64,000 nucleotides of DNA from Melanocharis versteri (GCA_013397845.1 VZTG01001076.1:1-64000), one strand, 5' to 3'. Shown: positions 7,511-20,074, counted from the stretch's first letter. A program made the numbers and translations. Notes: generated by a model from the letters alone, not told the origin.

Positions 7511-7801
7511 CCTGCCGCTTCTGCTCGGCTACCACTGGCCCGGCGGGCCGGCGAAGGGCAGCAACCGCGGTCGGCAGCACGCGGAGTGATCAGCTCGAGG
7601 CTCTGAAAAGAGCCGTTGTCTCTCTCTCGAGAGCCTCAGCAGTCCTCCGGGCGGACTCGGTTGAGCGTACCCGTGTTGGGTGGCTCTTAAAAGAGCCGCT
7701 CGCTGGCAGCCCTGGTGGGCAAGCTTCAGCTCGATGGTACAGGAAGCACGGCGCAGGTAAGGATTGAGGGAGCCGACTCCAGAGTCTTCAGTTCCAAGAT
7801 C

Positions 7802-7807
7802 TTTATT
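7802..7807 (-). terminator. AATAAA polyadenylation signal in LTR
   Basis: The minus strand reads GGGAATAAAGAT. It lies downstream of the TATA box, so R would span about 7860 to 7785. In the 5' LTR the signal is normally bypassed. The same motif context recurs in the related solo LTR near 14470. Confidence 0.7.
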
Positions 7808-7887
7808 CCCTCGCAGGGGATCTTGAAGGGGAGAGCTCCGGGAGCCAGTGGCGATGAAGTGGCCCCGAGCCCAGGGGAGCACGGACT

Positions 7888-7893
7888 CTTATA
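7888..7893 (-). promoter_or_regulatory. TATA box of the proviral LTR
   Basis: The minus strand reads TGTATAAGAG here. It lies about 80 bp upstream of the AATAAA signal, so transcription would start near 7860. The assignment rests on motif and spacing only. Confidence 0.65.
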
Positions 7894-8236
7894 CAGTTTA
7901 GGGAAGGGGCGGAGTTTAGGTACAACCAATAGGGAGAAGGGGAGAAGGTACAACAAACCAATGGGAGAAAAGGGGATTGAAAAGGACCAGTGGGGTAACA
8001 CTTGGACAGAACATTCTAGAACTGGTAACAATGTATATAACAAGAGAGGACCTAAGTGAGGACTTCTCTAATGATTGGCATCTAGCCACTGCAGGGGGGT
8101 TGCGGCTTAGATGATGTCCTCTGCGTCTCCTTCAGCGCCATCTTCCTCGTCGGAGACATTTTGTCTCCCCGAGAAATCTACCCAGTTTATTTCTTTATTT
8201 ATCCAGGCGCTGAAGGTAGACTGGGTCACTGCAACA

Positions 8237-8310
8237 GACATAGACATAGACATAGATATAGATAGATTAGAGAGATAGAGATAGAGATAGATAGACAGAT
8301 ATGGGGCCAC
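8237..8310. repeat. TAGACA/GATA microsatellite at the provirus border
   Basis: This simple repeat consists of tagaca and gata units and directly abuts the outer end of the 5' LTR. The expected target duplication (gacata) is itself a repeat unit, so its second copy will be hard to recognise. Confidence 0.85.
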
Positions 8311-8426
8311 CACACTGATGGACAGGCTGAGGAGGTGAAGAGGAGCCAAACTTCAGTGTTGAGCCCTGGTGCTGGCAGTGCCGTGCCTCATGAGAGTTCA
8401 ACATTTGCAACAGGAGGAAGGAAGCT

Positions 8427-8798
8427 TGTGGACGCTGAAAGCTTGGTAGCGGAGAGATTTTCCAGTATCTGCCTGTGTCCGTGAGCATCTCCACTTTCCC
8501 ACGGACGCTAGCTGAGAAAGAGCTAGAGAGCTTTTGTAAATAATTCTTCTGTCTTGCATCTGTGAAATGTTTTGCACCTTGTTATTGTTATTCTGAAGGA
8601 TTGTTTAGGAAATTGGTGTTTTAGGATCTAGCCAATAAACCTGGGGGGTGGTTGGCTAAGGATCCAATGACTTTTCTACCATTCCAAGAACCTAGGGTAT
8701 AAAACCCATCTGTATATAAATAAATAAAGGCATTTCTATCTTGTTCCTCCTGAGTTCGGCTGTCTCTTTTCTCCCCGGGCTGTGTCTGCATTGCGACA
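8427..8798 (+). repeat. Solo LTR, 372 bp, 6-bp target duplication
   Basis: The element runs TGTGGACG...TTGCGACA and is flanked by perfect GAAGCT copies at 8421-8426 and 8799-8804. It carries a TATA box (GGGTATAAAACC, about 8697) and AATAAA (about 8725) in plus orientation. The 6-bp duplication suits a class II family. A solo LTR remains after recombination between the two LTRs of a provirus. Confidence 0.88.
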
Positions 8799-8804
8799 GA
8801 AGCT

Positions 8805-11800
8805 CTTGCAGGAGCATCTGGAAACTGAGCAGTGAGATTTCTCCTGAGGAAGATGAGGATCCAGTTGTGCAAATGGTAGAAAGCTGTATGCTGGGGAAAC
8901 AGGAGGTTCTTCACACCTTGAGACTCAGACTGGCACTAGCCAAAATCTGCATCAGTATTCTGACATTCAGCATTGGCCACAACTGATGGGAAGCCAGCAA
9001 AAAACCACCACAGACACTGTCTGTAGTCAGAGATGACAAATAAGATAAAGAAAATTAAATTTTGAATTAAATCTGTGGCTGGGTTGAAGAAAGATTCACA
9101 TTTCTCTTCAATATTTTATAGAAGTGCTCTTATCTCAAGAGCCCTTTGGGTTGTTTGAAGACTTTTCATGAATCTTTCTATAGCTTCTCCTGTTAAACAT
9201 TAATAATCCCAACTCTAGCTACCTGTGAGCACAAGAATACAAACCAAGCCGACGAAAGATTTTCATGGGTGGGAGCTGTACTGACTGATCTTTTTCTTAC
9301 TGAAATTGGGATCTGGGGGCAAATGCTGGCTATTAGACTAAAGAAATGCTGTAAGTGTTTAGGAAATATCATGCTTTATTTAACCCTGAAACAGCCAAGA
9401 AAGAGCCAGTGTTATTTTACAATACATTATCCCAGAATTCACAGAAATGTTTGCAGTATTTAAGATGGATGCCTTCTTTGGCTATAAATATGAAACCTCG
9501 TTCAGAAAAGAGGCCCAGTTTTTTATTTTAAAAAGACTATACAAAGCAAAGGCTGGCCATAAGAGCTCTCGGTTCCTTGGGCTGCTTGTTTAAAACAAGG
9601 TTTACAGTATAAAGGAAAAATACAAAAATACCTATGTTTGGAGTACAACTTCAGGAAGGATAGGGAACAGCAGAATCACTTCTAATATTGCTCCCTCTTT
9701 ATATGTCTCTTCAAAAATGTAGTAAAGAAAATCTCTAGTAAAGATATCCTATATCATTTCTTTCTCGAGCAGCCAAAGGAACAATTTTGTGTCATAGCTT
9801 CCCAGATTTTCAACATTACTTATTAAGTAAGTTGAGACAAGGAGACATATTTACCATGAGCCTACTCTTTTAGGTTCCAAATAATTTGTTTATCATATAA
9901 TCATTTCTTGCTGGAAAAAAACCCCAGATATTGAAATTAAGTAATTTTGAATATAGCATGGTGAATATAAATTGACACTTTGATCACTAGCTGACACAAT
10001 GGATTGTCTCTCTGAGTATAATTTGGGTATTAGACTTATATATGCTTGCTCACCATCAGGCCTATAAGTTAAGCTACTTAATATAATTAGCTTCCAAAAT
10101 GGAATTTACTGAATCAGAGAAGACAGGAGAAAATGAGGAAATAAAATTTTCTTTACTACTGATTACTACAAATCCTGTGTGTCATGTGGGCTATGAGAAT
10201 CTGAGTTTTGTCTTGTTTTAATTTATGGCACAAAACAGAAGTCACATAAACACTGTCTTCTCTTCAGATGACAGTTCAAGTGACAGAGTTTAAGAAGCTC
10301 AGGTTTAGATCTGGTTTATGGGAAAATAGTTCACACAGTGCATCAGCTCTACCAGAGGCATTGTACAGAGATTGAAGGCTGTCAGAGTCAAGGTTCCCGA
10401 GTTGTTCTAACCAGGTCTGTGTCCTCTGGATCCACAGAGATAAATGTGAGACCTGGCTTTTAGACCTGGTTTAGTGTGAACCAGCATCTTGTTGTCTGCC
10501 TGCCTTTTCATAGAGACGTCAAGAGCCTGGCTGTCCCTGTGTCCCCAAGGAAGCAACCTTTTCTTCACAAAAAGACTGACAAATTATAGTGCAAGGTTCA
10601 TCTTGATGAAATTTCAGGAAGTCCAGACATGAAATTTCTTTAATGTAAAGAAAAATAAAATACTTTCAGGACTGATAATCAGAAAAAAAAACCCAAGAGG
10701 AACATCGTTAACTATAGCCGCTTCCATTGGCAGCACTGGTATTAATTAATGTTGCCAAAACATGCAACTGTAGTCATTAAAAAGTTGCAAACACAGCTTC
10801 AGTGCAGGCAATGCCCCATTCAGCTGAGTTTTTAGTGGTTTAACCTTCATGCAGCATAAACATACAACTAAACCATTAAGTGATGTTCAGGTTAATGAGG
10901 ATCTAAAAGAGGAGGAAGAAGTTGGCTTCTTTCCTAGTTTTATGGGGAAGATAGCCTTTGGCATGGAAAGGATGGGTCAGACCTGCACTGGGAAGGGATT
11001 GAGCTGTGGGGACATCAGCTGAGCCACGCCGGTCAGGGACAAGGAAGGACATTTTGTCTTCTTCTGAAGAAAACAGATGAAACTAGCAGGAACACAAACT
11101 TGTGGAATCCCAGGAAAGAAAGATTTATGCAAATATAAGCCATGTTTTACTTAGAATTGAGCTTCTGCAATTATTCACTCCCTGCTTAAATTGTGTGGAG
11201 AATTATGCCAATTAAATAGAATACACTGTAAGACAGAACTTTCCTGTCACAGTCTTTTATCTGGGGGCTGCTTGTGGCAGGAGCATTTCAGGTACTTGCA
11301 CACTTGAAAAAAATTTTTGTTTATTTATTCTTTATTTCAGTCTCAGCAATCTTCAGTTGAGGGCAAATGGGAGGTCAAGGATACATGGATGCATAATGAT
11401 CACAAGCTTCCAGGAAAGCATCAACTTTATAGCTTTTTCTGGGGAAGGTAGAAAACAAACCTTTATTTTTACCAAGCCAAATATAATTATTGCAGTTCTG
11501 TTTGTACAGTTTTATTGGAGAATCTTTTGAAAATCTCAGTAGGAAGGAGAAGAAAAGATGGCCTTTCATCAAAGGTAGGAGAACCTGAAAAAACCTGCAT
11601 AAAAAGGAATGCACTATTCAAGAGAAGTCTGCAAGCTGGCCTCCCACCTCTTTGAGCCTAATTTGGTTGCAGAGAAACAGAAAAATAGTGGTCTTTGAAA
11701 ACTCAAAAGAGTTCAGATGATTACACCAGATCTGCCCACCTTCCACAATTTCAGACTTCTTGGCAAGAACAGTCTCCTTGGAAATGAGCTCCCATGGGAG

Positions 11801-13279
11801 TTATGTCAACCTGCATGGCCAAGTGACCTGTGTGCCCTGCCTGTGGGTGTGACACACCTCAGTAGCATTACCTCCCTCTGACCTCTCCTCTCCACCAAGC
11901 AGCTGAGATCTGCTCCTTGAGCATCCTCACACTTGTGACCACTTTTGCTGTGGCCTTGACACAAATGTGGGGCGTATTCACTGTGCTAATCCTGCATGAG
12001 TTCAGGCACATCCTGGTCCTCTCTACAATAATCCCTGTATATTGTGGTATATAACTCAGTGAATCCTGAAAAGCAGGATCAAGACACTTTGATATATGGA
12101 AAAGGCCTTGAGAACAAATCATCCACATGAATTAGTCTCTTATGCTTAGAGGCTCATCACCAGGTGAGACACCAGTCAGGTCTGGACTTTAGCTGACTAC
12201 CTTCCTTGATGGAATATGAACTTTAGCCTGTGTCAGAGTCCTCATATTCTCCCCTGCTTCTGTTCTCCAGACCATGAAGAAGTGAGTTCCTGCAGGTTCA
12301 AATGGAGACAGAAAAAAATCTAGAGGCCTTTTCACCCCCTTTTCTGCCTGTGTCCTCAGGCTTCTTGGTGATTTAAGCCAACACAGTCATGTGGCAAACA
12401 ATTTTACGGTGTTAATACACAGTTACAGAGCAATCCCCAGCTCATGAGGGTCTATGTGCTACAAAATACAGTTTTACTATTATTTGCCCTGCCATCATTT
12501 TTGCAGAATGCTTTGGCTCTAAAGGAAGATTATAGACAGTATTAAAATAAAACAACAACAAAATTAAAATAATGCTGCAGAACTAGAGAAAGGAGGAAAA
12601 AATTGTTTGAGTAGGATTGTTAAGATCAAGCAAAACAAGGATATCTCTGGCTGCCCTCCAAGTGAGTGCACTCCAAAATGCCCACAGAGCTGTACCATCT
12701 TTTGTTTAAACCACTTTTCTTTGCCCTGAACAGTTAGTTATTCCCGGATTGGCTGAAATATTAAGTCCTTGGTGTTGCCACTGTGATGTTTATGCAGAAC
12801 ATACCACAAATACAGAACAACTGCTTGTGTGTGCAGGTCTGAGTGTCAGAAGTGCTGAGGAGGGTTTTATGAGAGGCACACAACTGTATCAATCTAGAGT
12901 GAAGCAGGGGACAACTCACTGTGACAGGGCTTCACCTGGCCCAGGGAGCTGACCTATGAAACAGCCTTGCTGGTATTGCGTTTCCTTAGGCTATGAGCTC
13001 TTCTCATCTTTTCACCAGGGGAATCTCTTCTAACACCAGTACTCACGTTTTCCATTTTACTCTGCATGGGCAGCCTAGGCAAGCCTTTCTAGACCCAGGC
13101 CCTCCTAGTCTTCTAACATTCCTCTGGGTGAGAAGTGTCCATCCTAGAGGGAATGTCCTGAGGCAAGAGACGAAGCTTTAGGAGAGCTTTAAGAGGGCTT
13201 GCAGAGTGCTCAGTTTTTGCTGGGGATCACCAACCATTTCCTCTGCAAAAGCCTTCCACCATCTGTAAGCCAGGTTTGG
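8805..13279. other. No gene or clear repeat recognised
   Basis: The stretch is AT-rich with only short unconserved open frames. I see no splice-bounded exon, RNA gene or repeat family that I can name. It is probably intergenic, downstream of CYYR1. Confidence 0.5.
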
Positions 13280-13402
13280 GGTAATGCCTTTTCAGACCTA
13301 AAATCACAACCCAAACAAAATTAAAATGGTAAGAAGTTGTTACCATTTATTGAAGGTCCTCCAGGTGCACTTACGGCTGAGTGCACACATGATATAGGGC
13401 TT
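13280..13402 (-). repeat. Older LTR, 3' part, split by a later insertion
   Basis: Read on the minus strand, this matches the end of the LTR at 49.0-49.35 kb, including CTGGAGG..., an AATAAA (13346-13351) and a ...GATTTTAGGTCTG-like tail. Its other half resumes at 14981. The outer limit is approximate. Confidence 0.5.
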
Positions 13403-14980
13403 TGTCAGAGACTGAAATAGTTCATGCCTCAAACACTGATATAAAGTTTTGATCATTATAACAAATCTGTATAAAGAAGCTACAACCAAAGAAGTCTCCC
13501 TGAAAACACCTGACTGGGACTTCGGACCGTAAGTTAAGCCACCTAGATAACGCCAAATCATCTCAGGCCTAGGGAAAAACAAACAAGGCTGAGGGAGAGG
13601 AATGTATCCACAAGAAAGCCAAATGCAGAAGAGATTCCTCCCTGGCTGTGTTTGGGGTGGAGGAGACCACAGCCTGCAAGAAGCCAGGTTTACACAGAGT
13701 CCCCCCAAAATGAGGGTGGGGGAGGAGGTTTCAGGTGTAACCTCTGGTCAGAGGCAGTGAACACTCATCCTCCCTTACACAAACTGGCCCAGCTGTGGAG
13801 TCCCCAACCCCACAGGCCACATCCATGGGACATTCACGAGAGGCAGCTGAGGGGGTGTCATAATCCATCAAAGACCCCCTAAAGTGCCACCCAGAGTCAT
13901 TCCTGAAGCCTTGCACCACAGGACCGCACGTGATGCGACAAACCCGGAGTCTGTTGTAAGAGACGATGGCAAACTCCCCCCCACCCCAGGCAGGTGCCTG
14001 GGTTTTCCTACCTAGCCTGAGCTACATCAGCCCATCGGATTCTATGCTTTCTAAGGGGACCTTCACCACCAAGAAGACCAGCTGGAGAGGATCAATGGAA
14101 CATTGTTGGGATGCACAGAGTGGTGATATTTTCCTTATTCTGTCTCTGTCACTCTCTGCCCCCCCCCCTTTCCTATTTTTTTCTTTCTTTCTCTCTCTCA
14201 TATTTACCATCAAATAAAACCCATACTATTGTCACTGGCATATGGTCTCATTTGTCGCTGGACCGCTTGACCACCCAGTGGGCAAGCAGGCAACTTGCTT
14301 GAGTGTCCTGGCAACACGGACAGTTTGCAGCTTAACAGTCAAATGTAGGCTCCAGTGAGATCTGTCTGCTCTGAGCCCTGTGTGGAGCTGGCAGCAGTCA
14401 GTTGTCACTGTAGCAATCAGGCGCAGGCAAAGGAGGAGAGAGGGGCTCTTTGTAGCAGCAATCCAAGTCTTTATTCCCTGCCCAGAGGGACCGATGAACT
14501 CAGCAGCAAAGAGGGGAGCAACAAAAGAGCACACACTAACAGTTGCGTGGGTTCTTACACAGCAAGTAAAGGGGTGGAACAAAGGGATAAACCAATAGGG
14601 AATTGATAGGTGATGACAGGTATCCAATGGAGAGGGAGTTAAGGAGGGACTTATTCAAATGAACCAATGGAGATTATAATCGAACAGAACTTTCCAGATA
14701 CAACATACATAATCATGAATGATGGGAGGAACGGAGGAGGAGAGCCTCCAAGATAGGCAGCCTTAGGGTGTGGTGTCCTCTTCAGCACCACCCTCAGAGT
14801 CACTGTCCTTAGCAGNTCTTCAGAACCACCCTCAGAGTCACTGTCCTTAGCAGGAAAGTCCACCCACTGAATGTCCTCATTAATTTGAAGCCCAAAGGTG
14901 GGCTGGGCCACCGCAACACTCATTTGCACCTTACTTTGGGCAGAGGCACTTCTAAGAACTTTAGTAACCAGATCGTGACA
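13403..14980 (+). repeat. Solo LTR of the TGTCAGAGACTG family, itself interrupted
   Basis: The LTR starts TGTCAGAGACTGAAAT and ends GATCGTGACA. It is closely similar to 39522-40446, 30394-31185 and 28460-28861. An AATAAA lies near 14214. It is interrupted by the solo LTR 14253-14918. Flanks are GGCTT (left) and GGCTC (right), an imperfect 5-bp duplication. Confidence 0.85.
14253..14918 (-). repeat. Solo LTR related to the proviral LTR, inserted in another LTR
   Basis: On the minus strand it runs TGTTGCGGTGG...GCGACA, with perfect 6-bp CTCATT duplications at 14247-14252 and 14919-14924. It has an AATAAA near 14471 and a TATA-like TGTAAG near 14556. Ends and layout match the proviral LTR 7513-8236. 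A single N at 14816 separates two 37-bp copies that differ at one base (14779-14815 and 14817-14853). Confidence 0.9.
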
Positions 14981-15125
14981 GGCTCTGACACTTCTATAAG
15001 TTTAGCAAATTAGCATAATTGACAAGAATCCCCAGTTAGAAGTACAGATAATGAAGTAATGCCCTCTCTTGGTTCGGCCCCCTACTGAAGCCTCCCCCTT
15101 GCTTCTAGCCCCACATTGTTTATGT
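14981..15125 (-). repeat. Older LTR, 5' part, split by a later insertion
   Basis: On the minus strand this contains CTAACTGGGGATTC and a TCAATTATGCTAATTTGC-type segment ending ...CTTATAGAAG, which matches 49.10-49.20 kb. With 13280-13402 it makes one LTR into which 13403-14980 inserted. The outer limit is approximate. Confidence 0.5.
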
Positions 15126-15344
15126 CTAAATACATGGGAAAGTGGCATGACCTTATTCACTGAAGCAGCAAGATTAGAATACGATTGCAGGAATGTGTTT
15201 GTCTAACAAAGTTAGGTAAGTAAGAAACTATATACAATAATAGTCTATAGAGCTATGAATATATGAAAAATATATAAAAAGCAAAAATCTTTTGGCATCA
15301 AGAGAAAACTCACCTTTTTTTTTTTTTTGTCAAAAGCAATTGTT

Positions 15345-15371
15345 TAAACACACAAGCACACACACACACCT
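15345..15371. repeat. CA-rich simple repeat
   Basis: A short CA dinucleotide tract lies about 20 bp after a T-homopolymer (about 15315-15329). Confidence 0.7.
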
Positions 15372-15558
15372 CCTTGGCCCCTTTTCCCTGGTTGTTACAG
15401 GTAATGTAGGTACAGGTGATGTGAGTAGCAAAGCATTTTGGCTAGAAGACAGGGGCACAGCATTTCATTAATCCGTTCAGGTTATTTAAGGGCCTCCCCA
15501 GAACTGTACCTGAGACACTCAATGACTTCAAGTGGTTGTGTTTTACAATACCACTGTA

Positions 15559-16661
15559 TGTCGTGGTTTCAACACTGGGCAAATGCCAGGCACCCATGAC
15601 AGCCACTCACTTGCTCTCCCCTGCTACAGCTGGCCAGAGAAGAGAAAAAGAATATTGAACAAAGTGTTCATGAGTTGAGATAAGGACCAGGAGAAAACAC
15701 TCCAAGTGTTTTCTGCACTGAACCTGCAAAACAGGTTCAACTTAGAAGTACAAAGTGAATTTATAACTAACAAAGTCAGAGGAGGATGAGAAGTAAAATG
15801 AGTCCCTAAAAACACCTTTTTTCCCCCAACCCCTCCCTCCTTCCCACCGACAGTGCAGGGAGTCAGGGCATAGGGGTTTTGGTCAGTTCATCACCCAAGA
15901 TCTTCTCCCACTGCTCAGGGAGAGGATTCCTTCCCTTGCTATGCCGTGGGGTCCCTTCCCACGGGAGACAGTTCTCTGTGAACTTCTCCAGCATGGTTCC
16001 AATCTCATGGGCAGACAGTTCCTCCCAAAGCTCCTGCAACGTGAGTCCCTCCCACAGGCAAATAGTCCGCCCAAAACTGCTGCGGTGTGGGTCACTCTTC
16101 CATGGGGTGCAGTCCTCCAAGGACAGGCTGCTCCAGCCTGGAAGCAGGGGCCCCCTCTCTCCACCGGGTCTCCCACTGGGTCACAGCCTCCTCCAGGCAT
16201 CCACCCACACTGGCGTGAGCACTTTTCCCACCGGCTGCGAGTGGATCTCTGCATCCCCCGTGGACTTCATGCATTACAGGCGGACAGTTTGTTTCACCAT
16301 AGTCCTCACCACGGCCTGCAGAGGAATCTTGGCTCTGGTGCCTGGAGCACCTCCTCCCCCTACTTCTCTACTGACCTTGGTTTCTTCATGTTGTTTTCTC
16401 TCACATGTTCTCACCACCTCCTCCTCTTCTCTGGCTAGAAAAAGCTGTGCCCCAGTTTGTTTTGATTTTCTTCTCAAATACATTATCACAGGAGCGTTAC
16501 CAACATCTCTAATTGGCCCAGCCTTGGCCAGTGGCATGGCCATCTTCAGAGCCACCAGGGATTGGTTCTGCCAGACATGGTGGAAGCTTCTAGCAGTTTC
16601 TCACAGAAGCCACCTCTGCGGCCCCCTGCTACCAAAAACCAGGCTGTGCAAAACCAACACA
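15559..16661 (-). repeat. ERVL-type solo LTR, 1.1 kb, 5-bp target duplication
   Basis: Perfect CTGTA copies flank it at 15554-15558 and 16662-16666. The plus strand reads TGTCGTGG...CCAACACA. On the minus strand it begins TGTGTTGGTTTTGCA, a start known from avian ERVL LTRs, and this sets the orientation. It is closely related to 61269-62629 along its whole length and to the 3' part of 54152-54708. Open frames inside it are LTR sequence, not genes. Confidence 0.87.
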
Positions 16662-19600
16662 CTGTATTATGGAGAAATGTCATCCCTGCCAGGGGACTGA
16701 AGCGTGACAAAGATTAGTTGTTGAAAATCACAGCTGCAGCAGAGTTATGAGCAAAAGCAAAGCACATCCCAAGTGATTGTCCTATTCATTCAACTATCCT
16801 ATTAACTATCACATATTTGGCGAGGAAAATGAGAGTAAAATAGTGAGGGAAGGAGATATTAACAAAGAGAAAGGGACCATGGGAAAGAAAGGTTTATCAT
16901 TAACTGATTTTAGTGTGTAACCAGGCAATTGCTTTCCATTTTGCCTGCTTGAGTGTCCCCTGATGCATAGCTAACCTGGCATATGGGGCACGTTTTCATA
17001 TTTCATTACTGCTGCTGTGAATGTGGGATATTTGGGAACAAGAAGTGCTCCTTGATGAGGGAGGAACACCTGACACAGAGGACAGTGAGACAAAAACCTG
17101 TGGTTACTGGTTTGAGAACATGTCCTGTAAATAGGTTAAACACTGATCCCTGGGCAGCTGCTTCTGAACAATGTGAGCATATGTAGCTCCAGGCACTGCT
17201 TAACTCAAACTGAGGCACTGGGACTCAGCTTTTGTTTGAGTTTCAAAGGTGTCTGTTGATAACCCTGTTTATGAGATACCCAAGGGACTGTGGCTCTAGT
17301 TCACTTTGCAGAATGGCTGGTTTTCCTTTTCTTCTGTTCTGGGTTTTTTTGTGTTCAATTTGAATTGGCCTGAGTTTCTGAAACCCAAGTGCCTGAAGCT
17401 GTGAGCTGTTTCCTCAGAACAAAAATCTCTGTTTAAATAACTGTAATAATTATACGTCTCAAGACTGTTCCTGTTCCCATTTTAACCAAGTTTTCTTTTG
17501 CAGTAAACCTGAAAAATCTAGACATTTAACCACCATCTTCCAAGACAACACTATTATTATAATATAGAAAAAGCAGATTTAGAGAGCTAATAATTACGTG
17601 TAGATTATGTTTTCTTGAGCAAAAAGAATAACTTCATAATATATTGCTCGCAATAAAGAGTACGTTTCCAATTTTGTGCAGCAGTATTAATTACTGAGGG
17701 GAGAGAATTAAAGCAATCATGTGAGATTAATACTCTTCTGAATCACAGCAGAGAAGATAGAACACATCTCCTGAATAAATAAATTATGTTACAGGCAGTA
17801 AAATGAGCAGGCAATCTTCAGTGGTACCTGCCTCTAACAGTTTTCCATATGACTCTTTGTGGGCAGGCCCAGGGGAGAACAACTGATGGCAGAGCGATTA
17901 TTTCAGCTTCCCAGGTTATTATTCTGCAGCCTTTCCTGGAGCAAGGAGATATTAACTATTCCACCTCTTCTCTGTGCTGCAGAGAAATTAGGCTTCACAT
18001 CACCATGTAATATATGTGTAACAAATAATTTTTTATTGAAAAAGCTTATTTGATCTGAAATGCTGAGAAATGGCATGCAGAAGAGAAAGGACTTAGTGTA
18101 TTATTGGTGGGGGAACGATACATTTAAAATAATTGATGTAAAATAAGATTGCTATCAAGAAAGCAATGCAATAACCATGGATTCTCATAGATGAAAGAGC
18201 AAGGTGAGAGAGAGATCTGCATGTTGCAGTGAGAGTATTTCCACCAATTTTGGTGGATTCTGCCATTTTCCTGCGCAGATCAGGATAGAGCCTTCAACAG
18301 GGTAGCATAAGCCAGTGTTACCAGGGCTGGGCCATTCTGCTCTTTGGCAAATACTGCCTGGTAGGAGCCAGTTCTTTAAGTAACATACACACCTTTTTCC
18401 CATAATGGAAACAGTTTGTGAAGGCCCTGGGCTCTGGAGGGATTTGCTGCAGGCTGCCTCAAGAAAGTTGTTTTCTCTGAGGTGGCAAGAAAACTCATAT
18501 CCATAGTGCTGACACCTGCCAGTCTGCATGTGCCTTCCCAAGCCCCTCCTAAAGCCACCAGCAACGCAGTAGTGACTCCACCTTCATGCCTTTGAATGCC
18601 TCAGTCTTGACTTAATACTCCAGTCTGCTAAGGAGAGCAAGGAACGGATCAGAAATCCTCAGAGGGAACATGCTGAGACATGACCTATGTAGGATGGGCA
18701 GCCTGGAGGATTACTGGTCTTGGAACAACGGCCCAGCACCAGGGTAAGAGCAGATGGGAGAAATGAAGGACCTCTCTGAGGATGGGGTGCCATGTGGGAG
18801 CAGGGGCACCATCAGGAGCACAAGCAGGCAGGCAGGCCCAGCTATAATGCCAGAGAGAAATGTTGGCCCCAGAGCTATTATGGATCAGGGCTAAGGAGAC
18901 AAGCACCACACTACCAGCCTACCCTGCACGCCAAAAACTTGTCCTTGTGTGCCTAGTCAAGTAAAGCTTCATTAGCAGGTTGTTTCTAAGAATCCCTGCT
19001 ATCCTAGAAACATTACAAGGAATCAAAATTAAAAAACAATTTTAAAAAGAAGGTTCTGAAATACTAACTTTCTCTTCAAAATGCAGGTAGGTGACACGAC
19101 CTCATGCTTATGTGGCATTCACAGAAATATTTCTCCTTCTTTTCATCAGCTGAAAAACTCTTTGTTTTCCCAGGCACTGCAGAAGTCCCGAAATGCGCCA
19201 TTGTTATTAGGTGACAAGAACAGGGTCAAGCATGAGAGAAGCTCTTCATCCTCTAAATTTTTGAAGCACTTTTTCCAAGTCATGGAGCTAACTGTTCCTC
19301 CTAGAAAGATTACTAAAATAAATGTACTGGGTTTTTATTCAGAGCTGGGAGGTAGACTGTGCTGTACAGCATCTGTTCCCTGCCCTGCTAAAGGCACTCC
19401 TTCCATGCCCACTTATAACACAGAGCTTCTGTTAGGAACTTCTATTTAGCCTTGGTGTTTCTCCAAAGTTTCATGCAACAGAGAAACAGCAGCTGCCTAG
19501 AGGTAATGACATAACATCTTTCTCTTTGGAAAATACCAGATAATAAGAATGTAGGTACTCTTTGAAAATGTTAAGAGAACATTCTCATTATTAAGAAAAA

Positions 19601-19741
19601 GCAGATATAAACTATATTATAATTATATTTAAATCCTTATATTTTGCTTGTAGTGGTGCCTTAACTTGTATTTGGGGACAAGATTTCATCTGTCATATCA
19701 GTTTAAAGCCACTGGAGGCTGAGCTGGCTCTGGAAGAAGAG
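16662..19741. other. No gene or clear repeat recognised
   Basis: There are only short open frames without codon or splice support. It is probably intergenic. Confidence 0.5.
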
Positions 19742-19803
19742 ATCATAGAATCAGAGAATAGCCTGGGTTGGAATGAACCTTAAAGATCACCTAGTTCCAA
19801 TAA
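19742..19803 (-). repeat. Short CR1 LINE 3' end
   Basis: The plus strand reads ATCATAGAATCAGAGAATAG followed by a GGTTGGAATGAACCTTAAAG-type sequence, the reverse complement of a CR1 3' tail. Confidence 0.8.
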
Positions 19804-20074
19804 CCATGTGAATTTGAACTGCAAACAAGACAAGTACCTTTCCAGAGGAACAAAGGGATTCTACCTACTCTGGTACTTGCCTTTTGCCCTGCCACCACTG
19901 AGCCTCACCAACCTCCTCACAGCACTGAGAATGGGGAGCTTACACAAAAAAAACAGCAACAAATTGCTGTTAGTGACAACAAATACAGTCCTCTATTTCT
20001 GAAATTCTGTGAGAGTTCCTAGTTATTTTTTCATTGTTTTGACTAGAAGAGCTAAACAATGTTTAAGGCAATGA

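Larger units (their letters stand above)
1..8236 (-). mobile_element. Class II (betaretrovirus-like) endogenous provirus, 3' end outside window
   Basis: The order on the minus strand is 5' LTR, tRNA-Lys primer site, leader, gag, pro, pol, small ORF, env. The coding frames are long and almost unbroken, so insertion was probably recent. Two -1 frameshift sites and a long pro region place gag-pro-pol with betaretroviruses/ERV-K. Env carries an alpharetroviral-type TM subunit. The polypurine tract and 3' LTR lie left of position 1, so LTR-LTR divergence cannot be read here. The flank right of the LTR begins gacata, which would be one copy of the expected 6-bp target duplication. One N lies inside pol (3105). 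Confidence 0.95.
7513..8236 (-). repeat. 5' LTR of the provirus
   Basis: On the minus strand the element runs TGTTGC...GCGGCA, about 724 bp, and ends two bases before the primer site. The ends match the solo LTR at 14253-14918, whose boundaries are fixed by target duplications. It contains a TATA-type box and a polyadenylation signal in the right order, with two inverted CCAAT motifs in U3 (near 7924 and 7958). That layout gives U3 of roughly 375 bp, a short R and a long U5 of about 270 bp. Confidence 0.88.

Noticed and set aside
6992..7580. Two 150-170-codon minus-strand frames in the proviral leader and U5
   Set aside because: They cross the primer site and leader, with no motif and no plausible initiation context. 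They look like GC-rich chance frames.
8741..8986. 81-codon plus-strand frame with an acidic segment
   Set aside because: It starts within the solo LTR 8427-8798 and continues into unassigned sequence. No family or exon boundary was seen.
15863..16700. 273-codon and other open frames
   Set aside because: They are inside the ERVL LTR 15559-16661 and recur in broken form in the related LTR at 61.3-62.6 kb.
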